In this document: piece by piece, positions 1-11,869 of the stretch
Layout of the letters: every line of letters starts with the position of its first letter
Numbering within the stretch: position 1 is the stretch's first letter
Origin: Scilla litardierei
Taxonomy: Eukaryota > Streptophyta > Magnoliopsida > Asparagales > Asparagaceae
DNA length: 64,000 nt
Assembly: GCA_030789695.1 (NCBI GenBank)
Contig: CM061132.1
Coordinates: 147,816,597-147,880,596 of the forward strand
Direction: 5' to 3'
The notes under the pieces: generated by a model
Databases searched by the model: none
Told to the model about the DNA's origin: nothing
What the model saw: only the letters and a program-made list of their open reading frames with translations
Made by a program: the position numbers and the translations under genes

Positions 1-231
1 CGTCTTCATCTGCACTGCACCCTTTTATTTGATTGAGCCTTTTCAATTCCTTTTGCCCCCCCTCAATCATTACTCCATGGCTGAACCTGATCAACCCCCT
101 CTGCCCCCCATGAATGTTTGGACGTTTCCCAAAACAACAGTGATACTCCAACTTCACTTCAGTCTTCAGGTCATTTGATCGTCAGAATTGAACGACGAGA
201 CACGATTCCGTTTGATGATGTTGTTTTTATA
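1..231. other. Unassigned intergenic sequence
   Basis: No open frame, promoter or repeat that I can support. The sequence is pyrimidine-rich on the + strand in its first 120 bases. Confidence 0.4.
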
Positions 232-372
232 TCGGAAAGCAGTAAAGCTTGTGTCAGCCTGGTCTTGATCACATGACACATCAATACGAGGATCACATGG
301 CACGTTGACTAAAAATAGAAGTACCGTGTTCGATATGTGTGTTAGACGCATGTATTCGACGAGTATACGGAT
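232..372. repeat. Dispersed repeat, copy 1 (related to 54737-54900)
   Basis: This stretch shares a recognisable order of words with a stretch in PRAF intron 3: a GAGGATCAC block, then AAAATAGAAGTA, then a TGTTC-ATATGTGTGT block and a final C-CATGT. The two copies differ at many sites and by indels, so they are old dispersed copies. Its class is not clear; no terminal inverted repeat or target duplication was found. Confidence 0.5.
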
Positions 373-873
373 ATTATTAAAAAAAGACAAAGTCGGTGGG
401 CCCGGGTTGCGGGTAGAAAAAAGCACATGGTGTGGATTTGAAACCGGCCCACTAAAAATCCTGTGAGAGGATTGTAAGGCTAATGGCGTTCTTCAGTCTA
501 TCTCCCAATCAACGTCAATTTCTTTCGGAGGGAAGTCTCTTTCCTCCTCCATCTCACATGTCCCCATGCTCTCAAGGCTGATCCTCGTGAATCCTCATTC
601 TTTGTCAAACAGTGATCACAAATAGCCAATGCAACCGAAGAGACTGTTGCAGCCATTGCTTAAACAGTGTTGGCTCATGCTGATCGATTTGGTTAAATTG
701 ACAGTTATTATAATTAATGTTGTTGCCTAGATGTTACATTGTCAGTGATCTCTCAGTGTCATTGGTCTCAACACATAGTCCATAGAGGTGACCCATTATC
801 AAAACAATCTATCACAATTAAAACATTTATCTTTTGTTTTGTATGGTATGTCAATTTCATTCATGCCTGTGAT
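373..873. other. Unassigned intergenic sequence
   Basis: AT-rich sequence without a supportable gene or element between the dispersed repeat and the copia LTR start. Confidence 0.4.
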
Positions 874-1399
874 TGTTGGAAAAATGGGTAAATAACACAT
901 TATCTTGGTTCATTTTGAGGATCAGTTTTGAGTGAAAATCAAAACTCATTTTTAATGGGTCTTGATGGATTCGGATTCTCCTTTCCGAGACGATCGAAAT
1001 GGTCTATTCATATGCTCAAAATGATGATAGAGTGCTTGAGAAATTGACTCTCAAAGTACACCCGTAAAGTTGGAAAAGTAGATAAAATGGTTAGTCCCCA
1101 CTTCGGGAGGGGATGAAGACTAATAGAGGTTTGTGTATAACTTCTATGGGTAAGAAATGCAAGACTAATAGAGGTTTATATAGAACTTTGGTTCTATCTA
1201 TTGGTAAGAAAGGCAAGCATGAAGGCTCTCTCACGTGCGCGTGCATGGGGTGCAAATCACAGACCGGTGACCTGGGCCTAATGTACATCCGCACGACCTT
1301 GTAGACACGAATGCCGGATCGAATTGCCCACTCCTGTATGAAGCCATCTTTTGCAAATATTTTATTTTCTCTCTTTTGGAAGATGAAATGGCTTTTTAA

Positions 1400-1553
1400 T
1401 TAATGGCTAAATATGAAAAGCTTCACCATTAATCTTAATTAATGATGAAATGTGAAAAGTCTCGCTATTAACCATAATTAATGGATGGATATGAAAAGCT
1501 TCACTATTAACCATGATTAATGGTTGAAAATGAAAAGCCTCACCATTAAGTCT
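1400..1553 (+). repeat. Four tandem 39-bp units upstream of LTR TATA box
   Basis: Units start at 1400, 1439, 1478 and 1517. Each begins TTAATG, contains TGAAAAG near its middle and ends in an ATTAA block. The spacing is exactly 39 bp three times. The array sits about 30 to 180 bp upstream of the TATA box, where tandem enhancer-like boxes are known in U3 of plant copia elements such as Tnt1. A regulatory role here is inference. Confidence 0.75.
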
Positions 1554-1582
1554 AAAAGTCTTTCATCTTCTATAGGCTACCC

Positions 1583-1590
1583 TATAAAAG
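1583..1590 (+). promoter_or_regulatory. TATA box of copia LTR
   Basis: TATAAAAG lies directly downstream of the 39-bp tandem array and about 410 bp upstream of the copia gag start. It is a good match to a plant TATA box and is the likely transcription start signal of the element. Confidence 0.6.
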
Positions 1591-2001
1591 GACCTTAGTC
1601 CTTGGATGAAAAACACATGAAAATTTCCTCTTCTATGTGTTCTTCTCTATTCTGTTCTTCTCCAAATTGTGATAGTATTCCCCGCAACCTCAGTTCGTTG
1701 GAGCAATATTCGAAGTGATCGAATCCTATTCATTCTTCAGTGTATCCCGAGAGACCGACGCCATAATATCCTCAAAGCCCTAACAATGAGGGGTGAATCT
1801 GTTTTAAGGACACCGTGTGATACACAGGTTTTGAAGTGTAAACAATTTCATGTCTGCTTTTATTCAATTTTGATCTTGTAATCTGTTCTCTTTTATTAAA
1901 TATTTCTTTGACAAACGTAAAACAAATCCTGAGAGACAAACATGTTTCTATTTTTCAATTCCAATTTCTTTTATTCTAATGATGGTTGCATTCTTTTAGA
2001 A

Positions 2002-4250
2002 ATGACAACCGAATCGAACGTCCACGTTGACATGAACAATGAGAATGTGCCCACGTCTCAATTCCCCACCAATGCGACACGTTTGGCTACCCCTATGGTA
2101 ACAGTTTCAGTTCCTTTGAACCACGATGATAAACCAGAGAAATTCAATGGCTTGACTTTCAAGGGTGGTAGCAGAAGATGTTATTTTACCCCACTACCTT
2201 GAATCTTGCAAGATTCATAACTAAGGATGCTACTGAGCTCAAAGATGATGAGCTCGATGTTCAAGTTGTCAACGTTGTTGATACATGGAAGCATTTTGAT
2301 TTCCTTTGTCGAAATTACGTATTAAATTGGCTGAACGATTTATTGTATAATGTGTATAGCTCCAAAGGGATGGCAAAGGAGTTATGAGAATCTCTGGATA
2401 AGAAATACAAGATCGAGGATGCGGGTGCCAAGAAATTTATTGTTGGCAAATTTCTTAACTACAAGATGATGGATTCCAAAACGGTGATCAGTCAAGTCCA
2501 AGAGATCCAAGTGATCTTGCACGAGATACATGACGAAGGGATGATCATAAGCAAAAGTTTTCAAGTATCGATCATTGAGAAATTGCCTCCGAAGGATTTC
2601 AAAAACTATCTCAAGCACAAGCGAAACGAGATGAATCTCGAAGAAATTGTTGTTAGACTTCGAATTGAAGAAGACAACAGGACTTCTGAGAGAAATGTAG
2701 CCACTCCAGGCATGGCAAAGGCAAACGTTGTGGAGCATGGTCAAAGCTCTAAGTCAAAAATGAATACGGGCAAAAATGTCCAAACTAGAATTAAAAGGAG
2801 GAATTTCTAAGTAGCCGAAATTCGAAGAAAAGTGTTTCAATTGCAATAAAATAGGACACAAATTAGCAAACTGCAAATTGCCAAAGAAGAAGAAGAACCA
2901 ATATGTAAACATGGCGACCGATATCATCGAGGGCGTTGTCGAGATAGACCTTTGTGTGGCCATAGCTAAAGTGAACCTAGACGGGTCTAACCCAAGAGAA
3001 TGGTGGATCGATAATGGTGTTACTCGACATGTTTGTTTAGACAAAGGGTTGTTGACTATCTTTGAACCAGTTCAAAATGGAGAGAAGATATTCATGGGAA
3101 ACTCGGGAACATCCGAGGTACAAGGCCAAGGAAAGGGGGTCCGGACGCTGACTTCTGGGAAAGGTTGAATCAGAAGAATGTTATGCAAGTGCCAAAAATC
3201 TGCAAGAACCTTGTACTTGGCTCACTTCTCAACAAGCATGGCTTTCGAATGGGTTTTGAGTCAAACAAGGTTGTCTAACCGAAAAATGCGGTGTATGTTA
3301 CAAGGAGTTTTGTTGTTGATGGGTTGTTTAAATTAAATGTAATGATTGTAAAGCCCAAAACCATTAAAGCTAATACTTATGCTTACTTGCTTAAGTCTTC
3401 TAGCCTATGGCATGGTATACTAGGACATGTTGATTACGGCTCTCTACGGAGGTTAATTAACTTGAATCATATACCCTTGGTCAACGTCAAGTCTAAACAC
3501 AAGTGTGAAACTTGTGTTGAGGCAAAATTGTCATGGTCATCGTTTCAAGAGATTGAAAGCAACATCGAACCTCTTGATTTAATCAATAGCGATATATGCG
3601 ATCTAAAAATTTGTACAAATAAGGGGTGGCACTAAGTATTTTATTACTTTTGTCGATGATAACACAAAATATTGTTATGTGTACTTGCTAAAAAGCAAGG
3701 ATGAAGCTATAGAGAAATTAGCTCTCTATAAGAAATCTCTATAAGAAAGAAGTTGAAAACCAACTTAATAAGAAAATTAAGATAATAAGAAGTGAACGAT
3801 GTGGTAAATACGAAACTCCATCCAATGAATTTTGTGCACAACATGGAATTATACACGAGGTCATGGCACCTTATTCACCTCGGTCAGATGGAGTTGCTGA
3901 GCGGAAAAATTGTACATCAAAGGAAATGGTGAATGCAATGTTAAAAATTATTGGGTTACCTCAGAACATACGGGGGAAGACGTATTCTCGTCTAATTGCC
4001 TTTTGAATAAGGTAACCCAAAAGAAAGAAGATTAGACACCGTATGAATTATGGAAATGAAGAAAGCCTTCCAACTTACGATTGTGGGTGTGCCTTGCTAA
4101 AGTGGTCGTACCTGCTCCAAAGAAAGTGAAAACTGGCCGAAAACCGTTGATTGTATTTTCATTGGGTATGCTCATAAAAGTAGTGCTTATCGGTTTCTTG
4201 TACATAAGTCTCAGATCCTAGACAGACAGAAGAACACGATAATTAGAGTA
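2002..4250 (+). pseudogene. Degenerate Ty1/copia gag-protease-integrase
   Basis: The polyprotein is broken into several frames but the order is clear. A UBN2-type Gag begins at the ATG at 2002 and runs through the 2178-2810 pieces, with an in-frame stop at about 2385. A CCHC knuckle, CFNCNKIGHKLANC, lies near 2838. A protease-like WWIDNG site is near 3000, where a DSG-type motif is expected. The GAG-pre-integrase motif LWHGILGH is at about 3400, and the integrase end reads SDGVAERKN at about 3885-3910. The frame fades at about 4245, just where copia integrase C-termini carry a conserved SSAYRFLV-like block. RT and RNase H are missing. Multiple stops and frameshifts make it non-functional. Lineage within copia is not resolved. 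Confidence 0.85.
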
Positions 4251-6450
4251 GTCTAAAACTTAATCACCTGGTGGAAGGGGGAACCCATAGCCTTGATCGA
4301 GTTGAGAAGTGGCCAACCTATGATCCCATTGTAGGCCGAGCTGACTTTTACCACTATGAACTTCGTCATGCGGGTGACCAACTGCGAGTGCTCCCCAAGA
4401 GTTACTGGCAAACTGATTATACTTGCTATATTAGCAGTGTGCCCTGTGAAGCCAACTATGGGGCTGGAGTATCCCTCCAAGTCGGACAATCTGAGCCCCA
4501 TTTTCCAGCATCGACATGAACAGCACGTCGCAAGAGTTACCAGTGTTAACGAGCAGTCGTCGTACCTCGACGGAGCCAATGAAGGCGCTAATAATAATTG
4601 CATCATCAAGTGGCAGTTCGACGCCCTCTAGATCTTTTAACCCACATTCGGGGTTATCATTCTTCGGACGTACGACTTCCGAGTTGAGGAGGACAGCTCA
4701 TCCGACGCTGGCCCACCAGAGATATTACATCAATGACCCTGGTTACAGGTAGGGCAATGATTGCTTTCCCTCGATCATCTGCCCTTGAGGTGCCCTCCTT
4801 ATGCATTACTTTCGAGGCATCGACAAACGTCCTCAGATGCACATGCTGAATGAGGTGCTCGATGCCATTCTTCAGTTGCCAACAGTCTTTCGTGTTGTGA
4901 CCATCGTTTTGGTGGTATCTGCAAAACTTGTTCTCGTCCCACTTGCTTCCTTTCATCTTCAGGGGAGGTCAGTTGAAGTACCCCTCCCCTGGACATAGGC
5001 CATCACCACGGCCTTAAGAGCATTGAGTTTTGTAAAGACCATGATGGCTCTGTCCGACCTGTCTCTGGGGCTCTTGTCTCGTCTTCTTTGGCACATTTAG
5101 CTCGGCACACCCCTTTTTATGGCCAATCTTCTTTCTTCGCTTCTGTCGGGGCCTCGGGGTACCTTCATCACAGGCAGTCAGCACTTCCTCTGCAGTCGTT
5201 TACCGCTCCACTCTGGTAAGGAGCTGATCCAAGATGTGGGGCGGTTTGTGGTGCAAAGACTTCATTAGGTCTTCACATCGGACCCCCTCTCGAGTGCATT
5301 GCAGGTCATCTCGTCATTGCAGCTCCTCACCATTCAGCCTTTTTGAATTAAAGTGCTTCAGAAAGCTCCTTAATGTATCCCCCTCTTTCTGCACCAGTGT
5401 GAAGAGGAGGTCCGAGCTCTGTTTCTTCTTCCTTCCTGCCATGAATTGTTGGCAGAAAGCTTGGGCTAGGCTCTTGAACGACCCAATAGATCGGTTGGAA
5501 GGTCCATTGTACCACTCCTTTGCAGCTTTTCGTAGGGTGGTCTAGAAAGCTCAACAAAGGATGGCGTCGTCGACCCCTTGTATCTCCATACCCCTTTGTA
5601 GTCTTGGATGTGCTCGTGTGGGTCACCCGAGCAATCATACTGGTCCAGATCAGGCATTTTGAATCTGAGCGGCAACGGGGCCGAGGTGATTCTCTTCTTC
5701 AAGGGGTTCTGCTCCTCATCCAAGATCGACGAAGAGGAGTGATGTTGTCGTACATCACCTTTGCATATGGATCTCCTCGACCGATTGGTGGAAGCACTTG
5801 AGGAGTCGCCTTGATCTCCATCCGAGCTGTCAGAGGAGCTCCGAAGGTGGAGATTGTCCCTTCGAGCTTTCCTCTTGAGGCCTCACGAGACATATGATGA
5901 GCGCTTCAACTTCGTCCAAGATACTCCTAACGGCGATCACCAGCCAGAGCGAGGCGGCGGTCCTAAGCTCAACCGAGTGAGGGTCACTAACCCCTAAGAC
6001 CAATTGTAGTTGATACATGGCCCCCAATCTCGGTGCCCTGACCTCCTTTGGGACGGGGAGAGATGAGAGTCTGCTGCTGTTGCGGTGAAAAAGAGGGCAA
6101 GACGATCTGTTGCTCCAGTTAGGCGACACAGTTCCTTGACTCATCATCGTGGTGGGCATCATCATCGGGTACTGTGGATAAAGATCTGGGATGACCAATG
6201 GGTTTGCGGTTGGATGGGATTGCGCACCCGCCAGTCATTCGATCACAACGGTTAGTGCTTGTATGTTGATGCTCACCTCTCATGAGAACGCATGAAACTG
6301 CTTGTGACTCGGGCATCCCATGAATGGAGGAACTGGGATCCGTAGAGGGCGACACACTATATGCCGTCCATGTGGTTATTGGCCTCTCAGGCCCTTAATT
6401 GGTAGGTCAAGTCATTGTAGGTGTGGTTGAAGACGTAGATGCTAACTCGA
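4251..6450 (-). pseudogene. Truncated Ty3/gypsy (Tat/Retand-like) gag and protease region
   Basis: Read on the - strand from about 6355 down to 4253, the frames show a Retrotrans_gag-like segment (LPLRFKMPDLDQYDCSGDP near 5650) and a knuckle-like CRYHQNDGHNTKDCWQLK segment near 4900. The end resembles the region after the protease active site (SSAYNGIIGWPLLNS near 4300). These match Tat/Retand-type gypsy Gag by motif. Several frameshifts and stops are present. RT, RNase H and integrase are absent because the element ends abruptly at about 4250 against the copia remnant. A matching primer site and LTR follow at 6451 and beyond. Confidence 0.8.
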
Positions 6451-6466
6451 TTTCCACAGAGGGCGC
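6451..6466 (-). other. Gypsy primer-binding site
   Basis: On the - strand the sequence reads TGGCGCCCTCTGTGGA, two bases inside the LTR edge. This is the TGGCGCC-type primer site typical of plant Tat-like gypsy elements. It fixes the orientation (-) and the inner edge of the 5' LTR at about 6469. Confidence 0.75.
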
Positions 6467-6468
6467 CA

Positions 6469-6663
6469 GATGTTTACGGGTGTTTCTCACTACTGAAGTA
6501 GTCGGACGATGATTCGGTTGCAACAGCTGACGTGGGATGACGTGCGTAGCTCACCGGGTACCGAGCAAGCTAACCATAGGCTTAATAGGCTCCAATCTGA
6601 GCCATTGGAGTCGGGTTTGAGCTGTATCTAGGCTGCTTGCAACTCATGAAACTCGTCAGAGAG
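6469..6663 (-). repeat. 5' LTR of gypsy element, inner part
   Basis: This starts two bases after the primer site (TGTTTACGGG on the + strand) and is interrupted at 6663 by the insertion of a foreign solo LTR. The rest of the LTR resumes at 9590. Confidence 0.65.
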
Positions 6664-9589
6664 TGTAATATCCCGTTTCCGTATATACAAAATAATGTAC
6701 GTATTTTTGGATGTATTTGTACATATGAAATTTTTGGTTATTTCATGAATTTTCCATAATTTTCTAATAACTAAATTATTTTTAAATAATTTTAAAGATC
6801 ACATGGATTTAAATAAATACGGTATGTGGATGAAATACATTGTATATGGGGTTGTATGTGGTATTAATTAGTGTATTTCCTATTTTCAAATTTTAAATTT
6901 TGTAAATTTTACATGATGACACCTAAACACCTTTTGTGTCGTGGTATCCTTAATTCTCACCTAACTTGGGACACTTGGAGTGATTAGGAGGAAAGAGAGG
7001 ATGATGAGGATGATGACTTAATTTTTAAAAGAGAAAAAGAAAAAGGAAAAAGAAAAAGAAAAAAGAAAACAATTTTTCATCCTCCCTTCTCTCCTCTCCC
7101 CTCTCTCCCCCTTTAGGCCGAATTGCCTCTCCCTCTCCTCCCTCGTGCTCCACATCTCCCACCACGTGCTCCACCACCCTCTCCTCCTCCTCTTCCAATC
7201 CAACCACCACTCCAACCTCTTCCATCACTTTCTCATCCAACATAAACTCCCAACTCCAATGCCAAATTATTTCACCATGATTCAGTACATTGAAGAAGAA
7301 GGAGCTTGAGAGGAGAAAACAAAAGTTTGAAGTTCTTCAAGGAGAAGAAGGGCCAAAAGTGTTATTAAGAAGGACTTGATTAAGGTAGGTTCTATTAGCA
7401 TCTTAGTAGGATTCAATTTATAATTTGGTTCTAGTCTTGATTAGTGTAATATAAGAAATTTGGTGTAAAATGTTCAAGTTTAGGATTTTTAGTGTGAAAT
7501 TGATAGCAAGTAAAAAGTTTAATTTGACATGCTATAATTATGGTGGTAAAAATTTCATAATCATGACTTTGTGAGTATGTTGAAATATTCAATATGGTAT
7601 ACTCTATTAGAATTATGTTCATATCCATGAAAAATTAGTAGCATGTTCATTGGGGAATTCTTTGCTAAAAATGTTTATATGCAAGTGTAGTATTCTAACA
7701 TGTTCATAAATATTGCTAAAAGTTCACATGTTGGTATTGTAATAGCATTTTGCCAGCTTATACATATGCTTTCTTCATGCTTGGATATGAGGATGATGCA
7801 TATTCGTATTTAAAATTATTGATACCATGTTTCATTATGTTAACATGTTAAAATGGTGTTAGGATGTAGTAAGTTGCAATTAGTAAAATGTTCTATGTGC
7901 TAGCTTCATTAAGCAAGTAGTTGCATGTTAAATATCTATGCTTGTATTAAGTGTTTTATTAGCCAAATATCCTTCTTGGTGAGATTTGTAGTATGTTTAG
8001 TTAAGAACTTGTAGTATGTTGTAGTATTAATGGCCATGCTCAAGTGTAGGTTAAATTAGTGTGTTAAGCTATTCATATGTTAATCTTGTTATGTTTCGTA
8101 TTCATGGAAAGTCTGCTCCATAATATTGTTAGTATGATGCATATGTTAATCTCTTTATGTTTCATAGTTATAGCTATTCTAATGTTAATCTAGTTATGTA
8201 ACAAAGTAAACTCTTGTTATAGCTATCTCTTTATGTTTCATATTTATCTCTTTATGTCACAACGTTGTTGGTGTACTATGTGCCATGTTAGTAGATAAAG
8301 TTTACGTTTCATAGTATGAAAGTTTCCTTGCTAATTGTAATGAAGGAAATGTGTTGTTGAAATTGGAAATGCAAACCTTGAGATATTTATACAATACGAT
8401 AGTCGTGGTTAATCCCGACATCGGTGAAATGATTAACCAAATGGAAATGTGAAGAAATGAAAGTCATGATGAAATCAGTTTATAAACTAAGAGTGAGGCA
8501 GAGTGTTAAATGTCTGGAGCGCTCGATCCATTCTAAAATGGGTGAGACTCCAGATACGGGTTTTGTGGAAAATACGGGTAAATTTTAGGAGCTAATGAGC
8601 GGACAGATGATAGTTTCTCACTCGCTTTGTCCCTCCCGAAAGGGGGAGTTGATTAGAGTTAAATTGGCCAATGGTGTACTCGTGATGCACCTTGCGGTAA
8701 TTGTTGGTTTTCTCTGTTTGTCCGATAAAAACCGAGATTTATCTCACTCATGTACCTTACCCCGTTCGGGTAGGCAGTTACGAGAGGCCCCTCCAGTGCT
8801 TGTGTCGCTGGTTGAGGTACCACTTTTCACCCACCCTGGGTGAAGTTCGGCTCCTTAGTGTCTTACGATTTACTCGGGTTTCCAAATAATCACTAAACAT
8901 CTAATTTTAACAACTTAAATATGTAATTTCTATTCTCAGTTACTTTTTACTTCCAGCACTGTATGTTGTTCATTTAAATTCTGCTTTAGTTTTGTGGTTG
9001 TTGTGTCCTGTAGATAGATGTTTAGTTAGAAGGACCAGTTTTAAAACTAGATCCTGCTAGTGATGTTAGGAGTTCCTACTAGGTCACGCGTTGACGTGCC
9101 CCCTTTATGGTTTTCAGGAGTAGTACCAGAGCAGCCTGTGCGGGTTCCAACGCCAGAGACCGTCTCCATTTCAGAGGTAGAGCCTGCAGGCGACATTGTC
9201 TAGTTGGACTTCCCAGGGGTAGATTAGTGGGTGCGTTGTACTGGGTGTGGACGCCTTTTGTACTTTTTGAGTTGGGGTTTCTCTTTTTGTTGTACCCCCC
9301 CAACTTTTGTACCCCCTTTTACAGTTGAGTTATGTATAAAGTACTTTGTGTGATATAATATAATAATATGAAAATTTTGTTCTTTATACAGTGTGTTTCT
9401 CTATGTTATTGTGTTGAGTCGGAGCATCATCGGTACTTCCCAGCACGTGCGCAGTGACCTGCAGAATTTTTCTGTTCCATGCAGTAGTACTTCTCTTCTA
9501 TCTTCTCGTCTTCTTCTTCACAACGTAGTTTCGGGAATACCTGATACAGATTCGTACTTATCGGGTATCCTAGAGAGCGGGGCGTGACA
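6664..9589 (+). mobile_element. Solo gypsy LTR (Tekay/Del-like), 2926 bp
   Basis: The segment begins TGTAATATCCCG and ends GGGGCGTGACA, the termini typical of long Tekay/Del chromovirus LTRs. The five bases before it (GAGAG) and after it (GGGAG) differ at one position and fit a target-site duplication. No internal coding region is present, so it is a solo LTR left by LTR-LTR recombination. It splits the LTR of the Tat-like gypsy, which is continuous on either side. A purine-rich run (7028-7072) and a C/T-rich run (7079-7215) are low-complexity parts of this LTR; open frames there are not genes. Confidence 0.8.
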
Positions 9590-9955
9590 GGGAGGTTAGA
9601 TTTTGGGTCTGACTTAATCTCCTTCGATGCTTAAGTCAGTCAGTGACTCAAGGAGGGCTCGGGGTAACTACGTCCGACCTGTTGGGAGGTCGTCTGCTAG
9701 TTATTGCGTCGAGCTATGGAGGAAATATATAAGGTGGAGTAGATACTTGGTGTAAGAGTACCTGACTGTTGGTTCTCTGAGAATCGTCCCGTCTCTCATT
9801 GTTCGAGAGACAATTTATAGGCGATGGTCTTTTGAATGTCGTTTGAATGTAACGCTCGTGCATTTAAGACATTTTATTGCATTTGGCCTGAGATGTCGCC
9901 ATTGGTGGCGAGCTTAATGGCCGATCATTGATTTCTCTCATTTGTTAAGATGATA
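9590..9955 (-). repeat. 5' LTR of gypsy element, outer part
   Basis: This is the continuation of the LTR broken at 6663. It contains the words GGGTCTGACTTAATCTCC and GATGCTTAAGTCAG, which recur in diverged form in the solo LTR at 48.7-49.5 kb, so the two belong to related gypsy families. The outer edge is uncertain and may have been lost before the copia primer site at 10004. Confidence 0.6.
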
Positions 9956-10003
9956 ATTAGTTTATCTAGGGAATAATAATGTGGCTCTTGAGTTTTGATG
10001 TTG

Positions 10004-10015
10004 GCTCTGATACCA
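10004..10015 (-). other. Copia tRNA-iMet primer-binding site (reverse)
   Basis: The + strand GCTCTGATACCA is the complement of TGGTATCAGAGC, the initiator tRNA-Met primer site of plant copia elements. It marks a - strand element whose 5' LTR lies to its right. Internal coding sequence to the left is missing. Confidence 0.7.
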
Positions 10016-10023
10016 AGTCAAAT

Positions 10024-10452
10024 TGAGAAGAAGAAAAATGATTTGTATTGCTTGATGCTTTGGTTACAGTGGATATCCCCCATATATATAACCCAAGAAT
10101 TTTGATTGGGCACAAATGCCCAAGAGCCAACACAAGAAACAAAGAGACTCTCACAAGAACCTAAGAGATTAGCACATGAATCTAGAGAGTAGCACACTAT
10201 ACTAAGAGACATACACAATAAACTAACTATAATAATTAATACCTTAACATCGTTTATGAGTCGACAGGTTGAATGAGAGAGTCCAACAATCTGTCGAACT
10301 GTCGTCTTGAATGGGGGATGGGAGGGGGAGGGAGAGAGACAGTCGGACTCCAGCAAGGGCCTCCAGGCTATTGACTTTGCTGCTGGGCTTTTGGGTTTTG
10401 TCAGTTCAAATAAATGATTAAGTTACCAGTGGGCCGGCTAAACGCTGTGACA
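10024..10452 (-). repeat. Copia LTR remnant
   Basis: The segment runs from TGAGAAGAAG near the reverse primer site to GCTGTGACA. On the - strand it carries a TATA run (complement of 10079-10092), as expected for an LTR promoter. Edges are tentative because there is no second copy to compare. Confidence 0.5.
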
Positions 10453-10947
10453 ACTCTCATAACTAAAAACATAATTCTGTACATCAGCTAACCCAAGGCT
10501 TTTGCTGCACAGGTAGAATAGATAAGAGATTCTACAATGCCATCCAATTTTCTAGATGTTGAAAATAACAGTGTGCTGAAATTGTGAAAAAGGTCAATAA
10601 ATTAGCAAGTGTGCCTCCATGTACCCATTAGTCTGAGGCTTTAGGTTAGATGTGCTTTCAACTATTAGTTTGTGTCTTCATCAGTATAAAAAGAACCAAG
10701 AATAGTTTCTATTCTAAACCTAAGATTAGGGCTCCCCTCAGCTTAACTTTTAAATTGTATTTTAAGTCAGTTCATTGATGATGCTGTAGGAGATTAAGAA
10801 CTAAGCCCATGCTTCTGGATGTCTCCCAAAATAGCCATTCATGCATTATGATGATTCATCATGATATCATGCGTATATTATTCATTCTTAGAACTTGTTG
10901 AAATGTTTGTCTCACAAGTGTCCTTGGCGGCAGATTTGACTACTATG
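10453..10947. other. Unassigned intergenic sequence
   Basis: No supportable gene. The sequence is AT-rich and without clear repeats. Confidence 0.4.
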
Positions 10948-11770
10948 TGTTGGAATTAATGGCTCTTTTGGCCATTTGTTCACTCCCACTCTCTCTTTTA
11001 GTCCCACATTGGATAGGCAAACACACTTGTGTGGGTATATAATAAGCTTCTCTCATATGGGCTATTGGACTTGTTAATGGGCTAGAAATTGGGGGTAGCT
11101 CGCGTGCACATGAGCCCAAGCAAGGGGCCGAGCCCAATCCGGGTTGAGCCGAATGGAAAATCTGGGCGTCGGATCCGGAAACCCTTAGCGTCGTGCCTGC
11201 GCAGGGGGGGTTCACGGGTGCGCGCGCGGAGTGCCCGAGTTTTGACTCGTGTTTTTAGCCCATTTTATTTTCCCATTACGTTTTTAATTTTCCCAACAGC
11301 CATTTTTTTCATTAAATTGTGGTTTACTGTCTCAACGGCTATTTTTCTTTTAATGGCTGTTAATGGCTGCGTTGTTAATGGTATTCATGGCAGAATTTCA
11401 ACAGCCATTCTTTTCCTCCTTATAAACTCTTTTGTATAGATTTTTTCTAATGACTTCGGAAAAATCAAACAACGGAAACATCATCATTTCCTCCTTCTTC
11501 CTCCTGGGTATCGATCTCTGTGCAAACTCCACGCTGCTGGCCGCGAGTGGACGCGTTCAGCCGCGACTGCGTTAACCTTGGGGAGCAACCGGCATCATCC
11601 GATTACCACCACGGTCGGGCCGTAGTTGGTTTCAAGGCAGTGGCACAGCCACGGCGCAGTTCTTCTTCTCTGGCTAAGTTTTCCCCTTCTCTTCCTCTAT
11701 TTGCTCCTCGGTTTACTCTCTAATCTTTTATCTCCCTGTTTGTTCCGGCAGTGTCATTGTTCTTACCTTT
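10948..11770 (+). repeat. Probable solo copia-type LTR
   Basis: This starts TGTTGGAATTAATGG, contains a TATAAA box (11421-11426) preceded by several loosely repeated AATGGCTGTT-type words, and then a GC-rich leader. The organisation resembles the LTR at 874-1890. There is no internal region on either side. The right edge and target duplication were not found, so this is a pattern-based call. Confidence 0.4.
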
Positions 11771-11869
11771 CAGGACTTACACTGTGTTAGGTGGCAACCT
11801 AAATTCTTTATAATAACAAATCTAAATTTACGTGCCCTCGGTCCATACAGAATGACATCATGAAGATAA

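Larger units (their letters stand above)
874..1890 (+). repeat. Probable 5' LTR of degenerate copia element
   Basis: The stretch begins TGTTGG, as many plant copia LTRs do, contains a TATA box (1583-1590) preceded by a four-copy 39-bp repeat, and is followed by the copia gag frame in the same direction. The right edge is not sharp: I found no clean CA end followed by a tRNA-iMet primer site, so about 1890 is an estimate. No second LTR copy is present, because the element is cut at about 4.25 kb. Calling it an LTR is an inference from position and promoter layout. Confidence 0.5.

Noticed and set aside
7018..7243. Overlapping Glu/Arg-rich - strand frames
   Set aside because: Purine/pyrimidine-biased low-complexity sequence inside a solo LTR.
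10004..10015. tRNA-iMet gene fragment
   Set aside because: The word is the primer-site complement used by copia elements and is not part of a tRNA cloverleaf; the same holds at 28478, 36825 and 44684.
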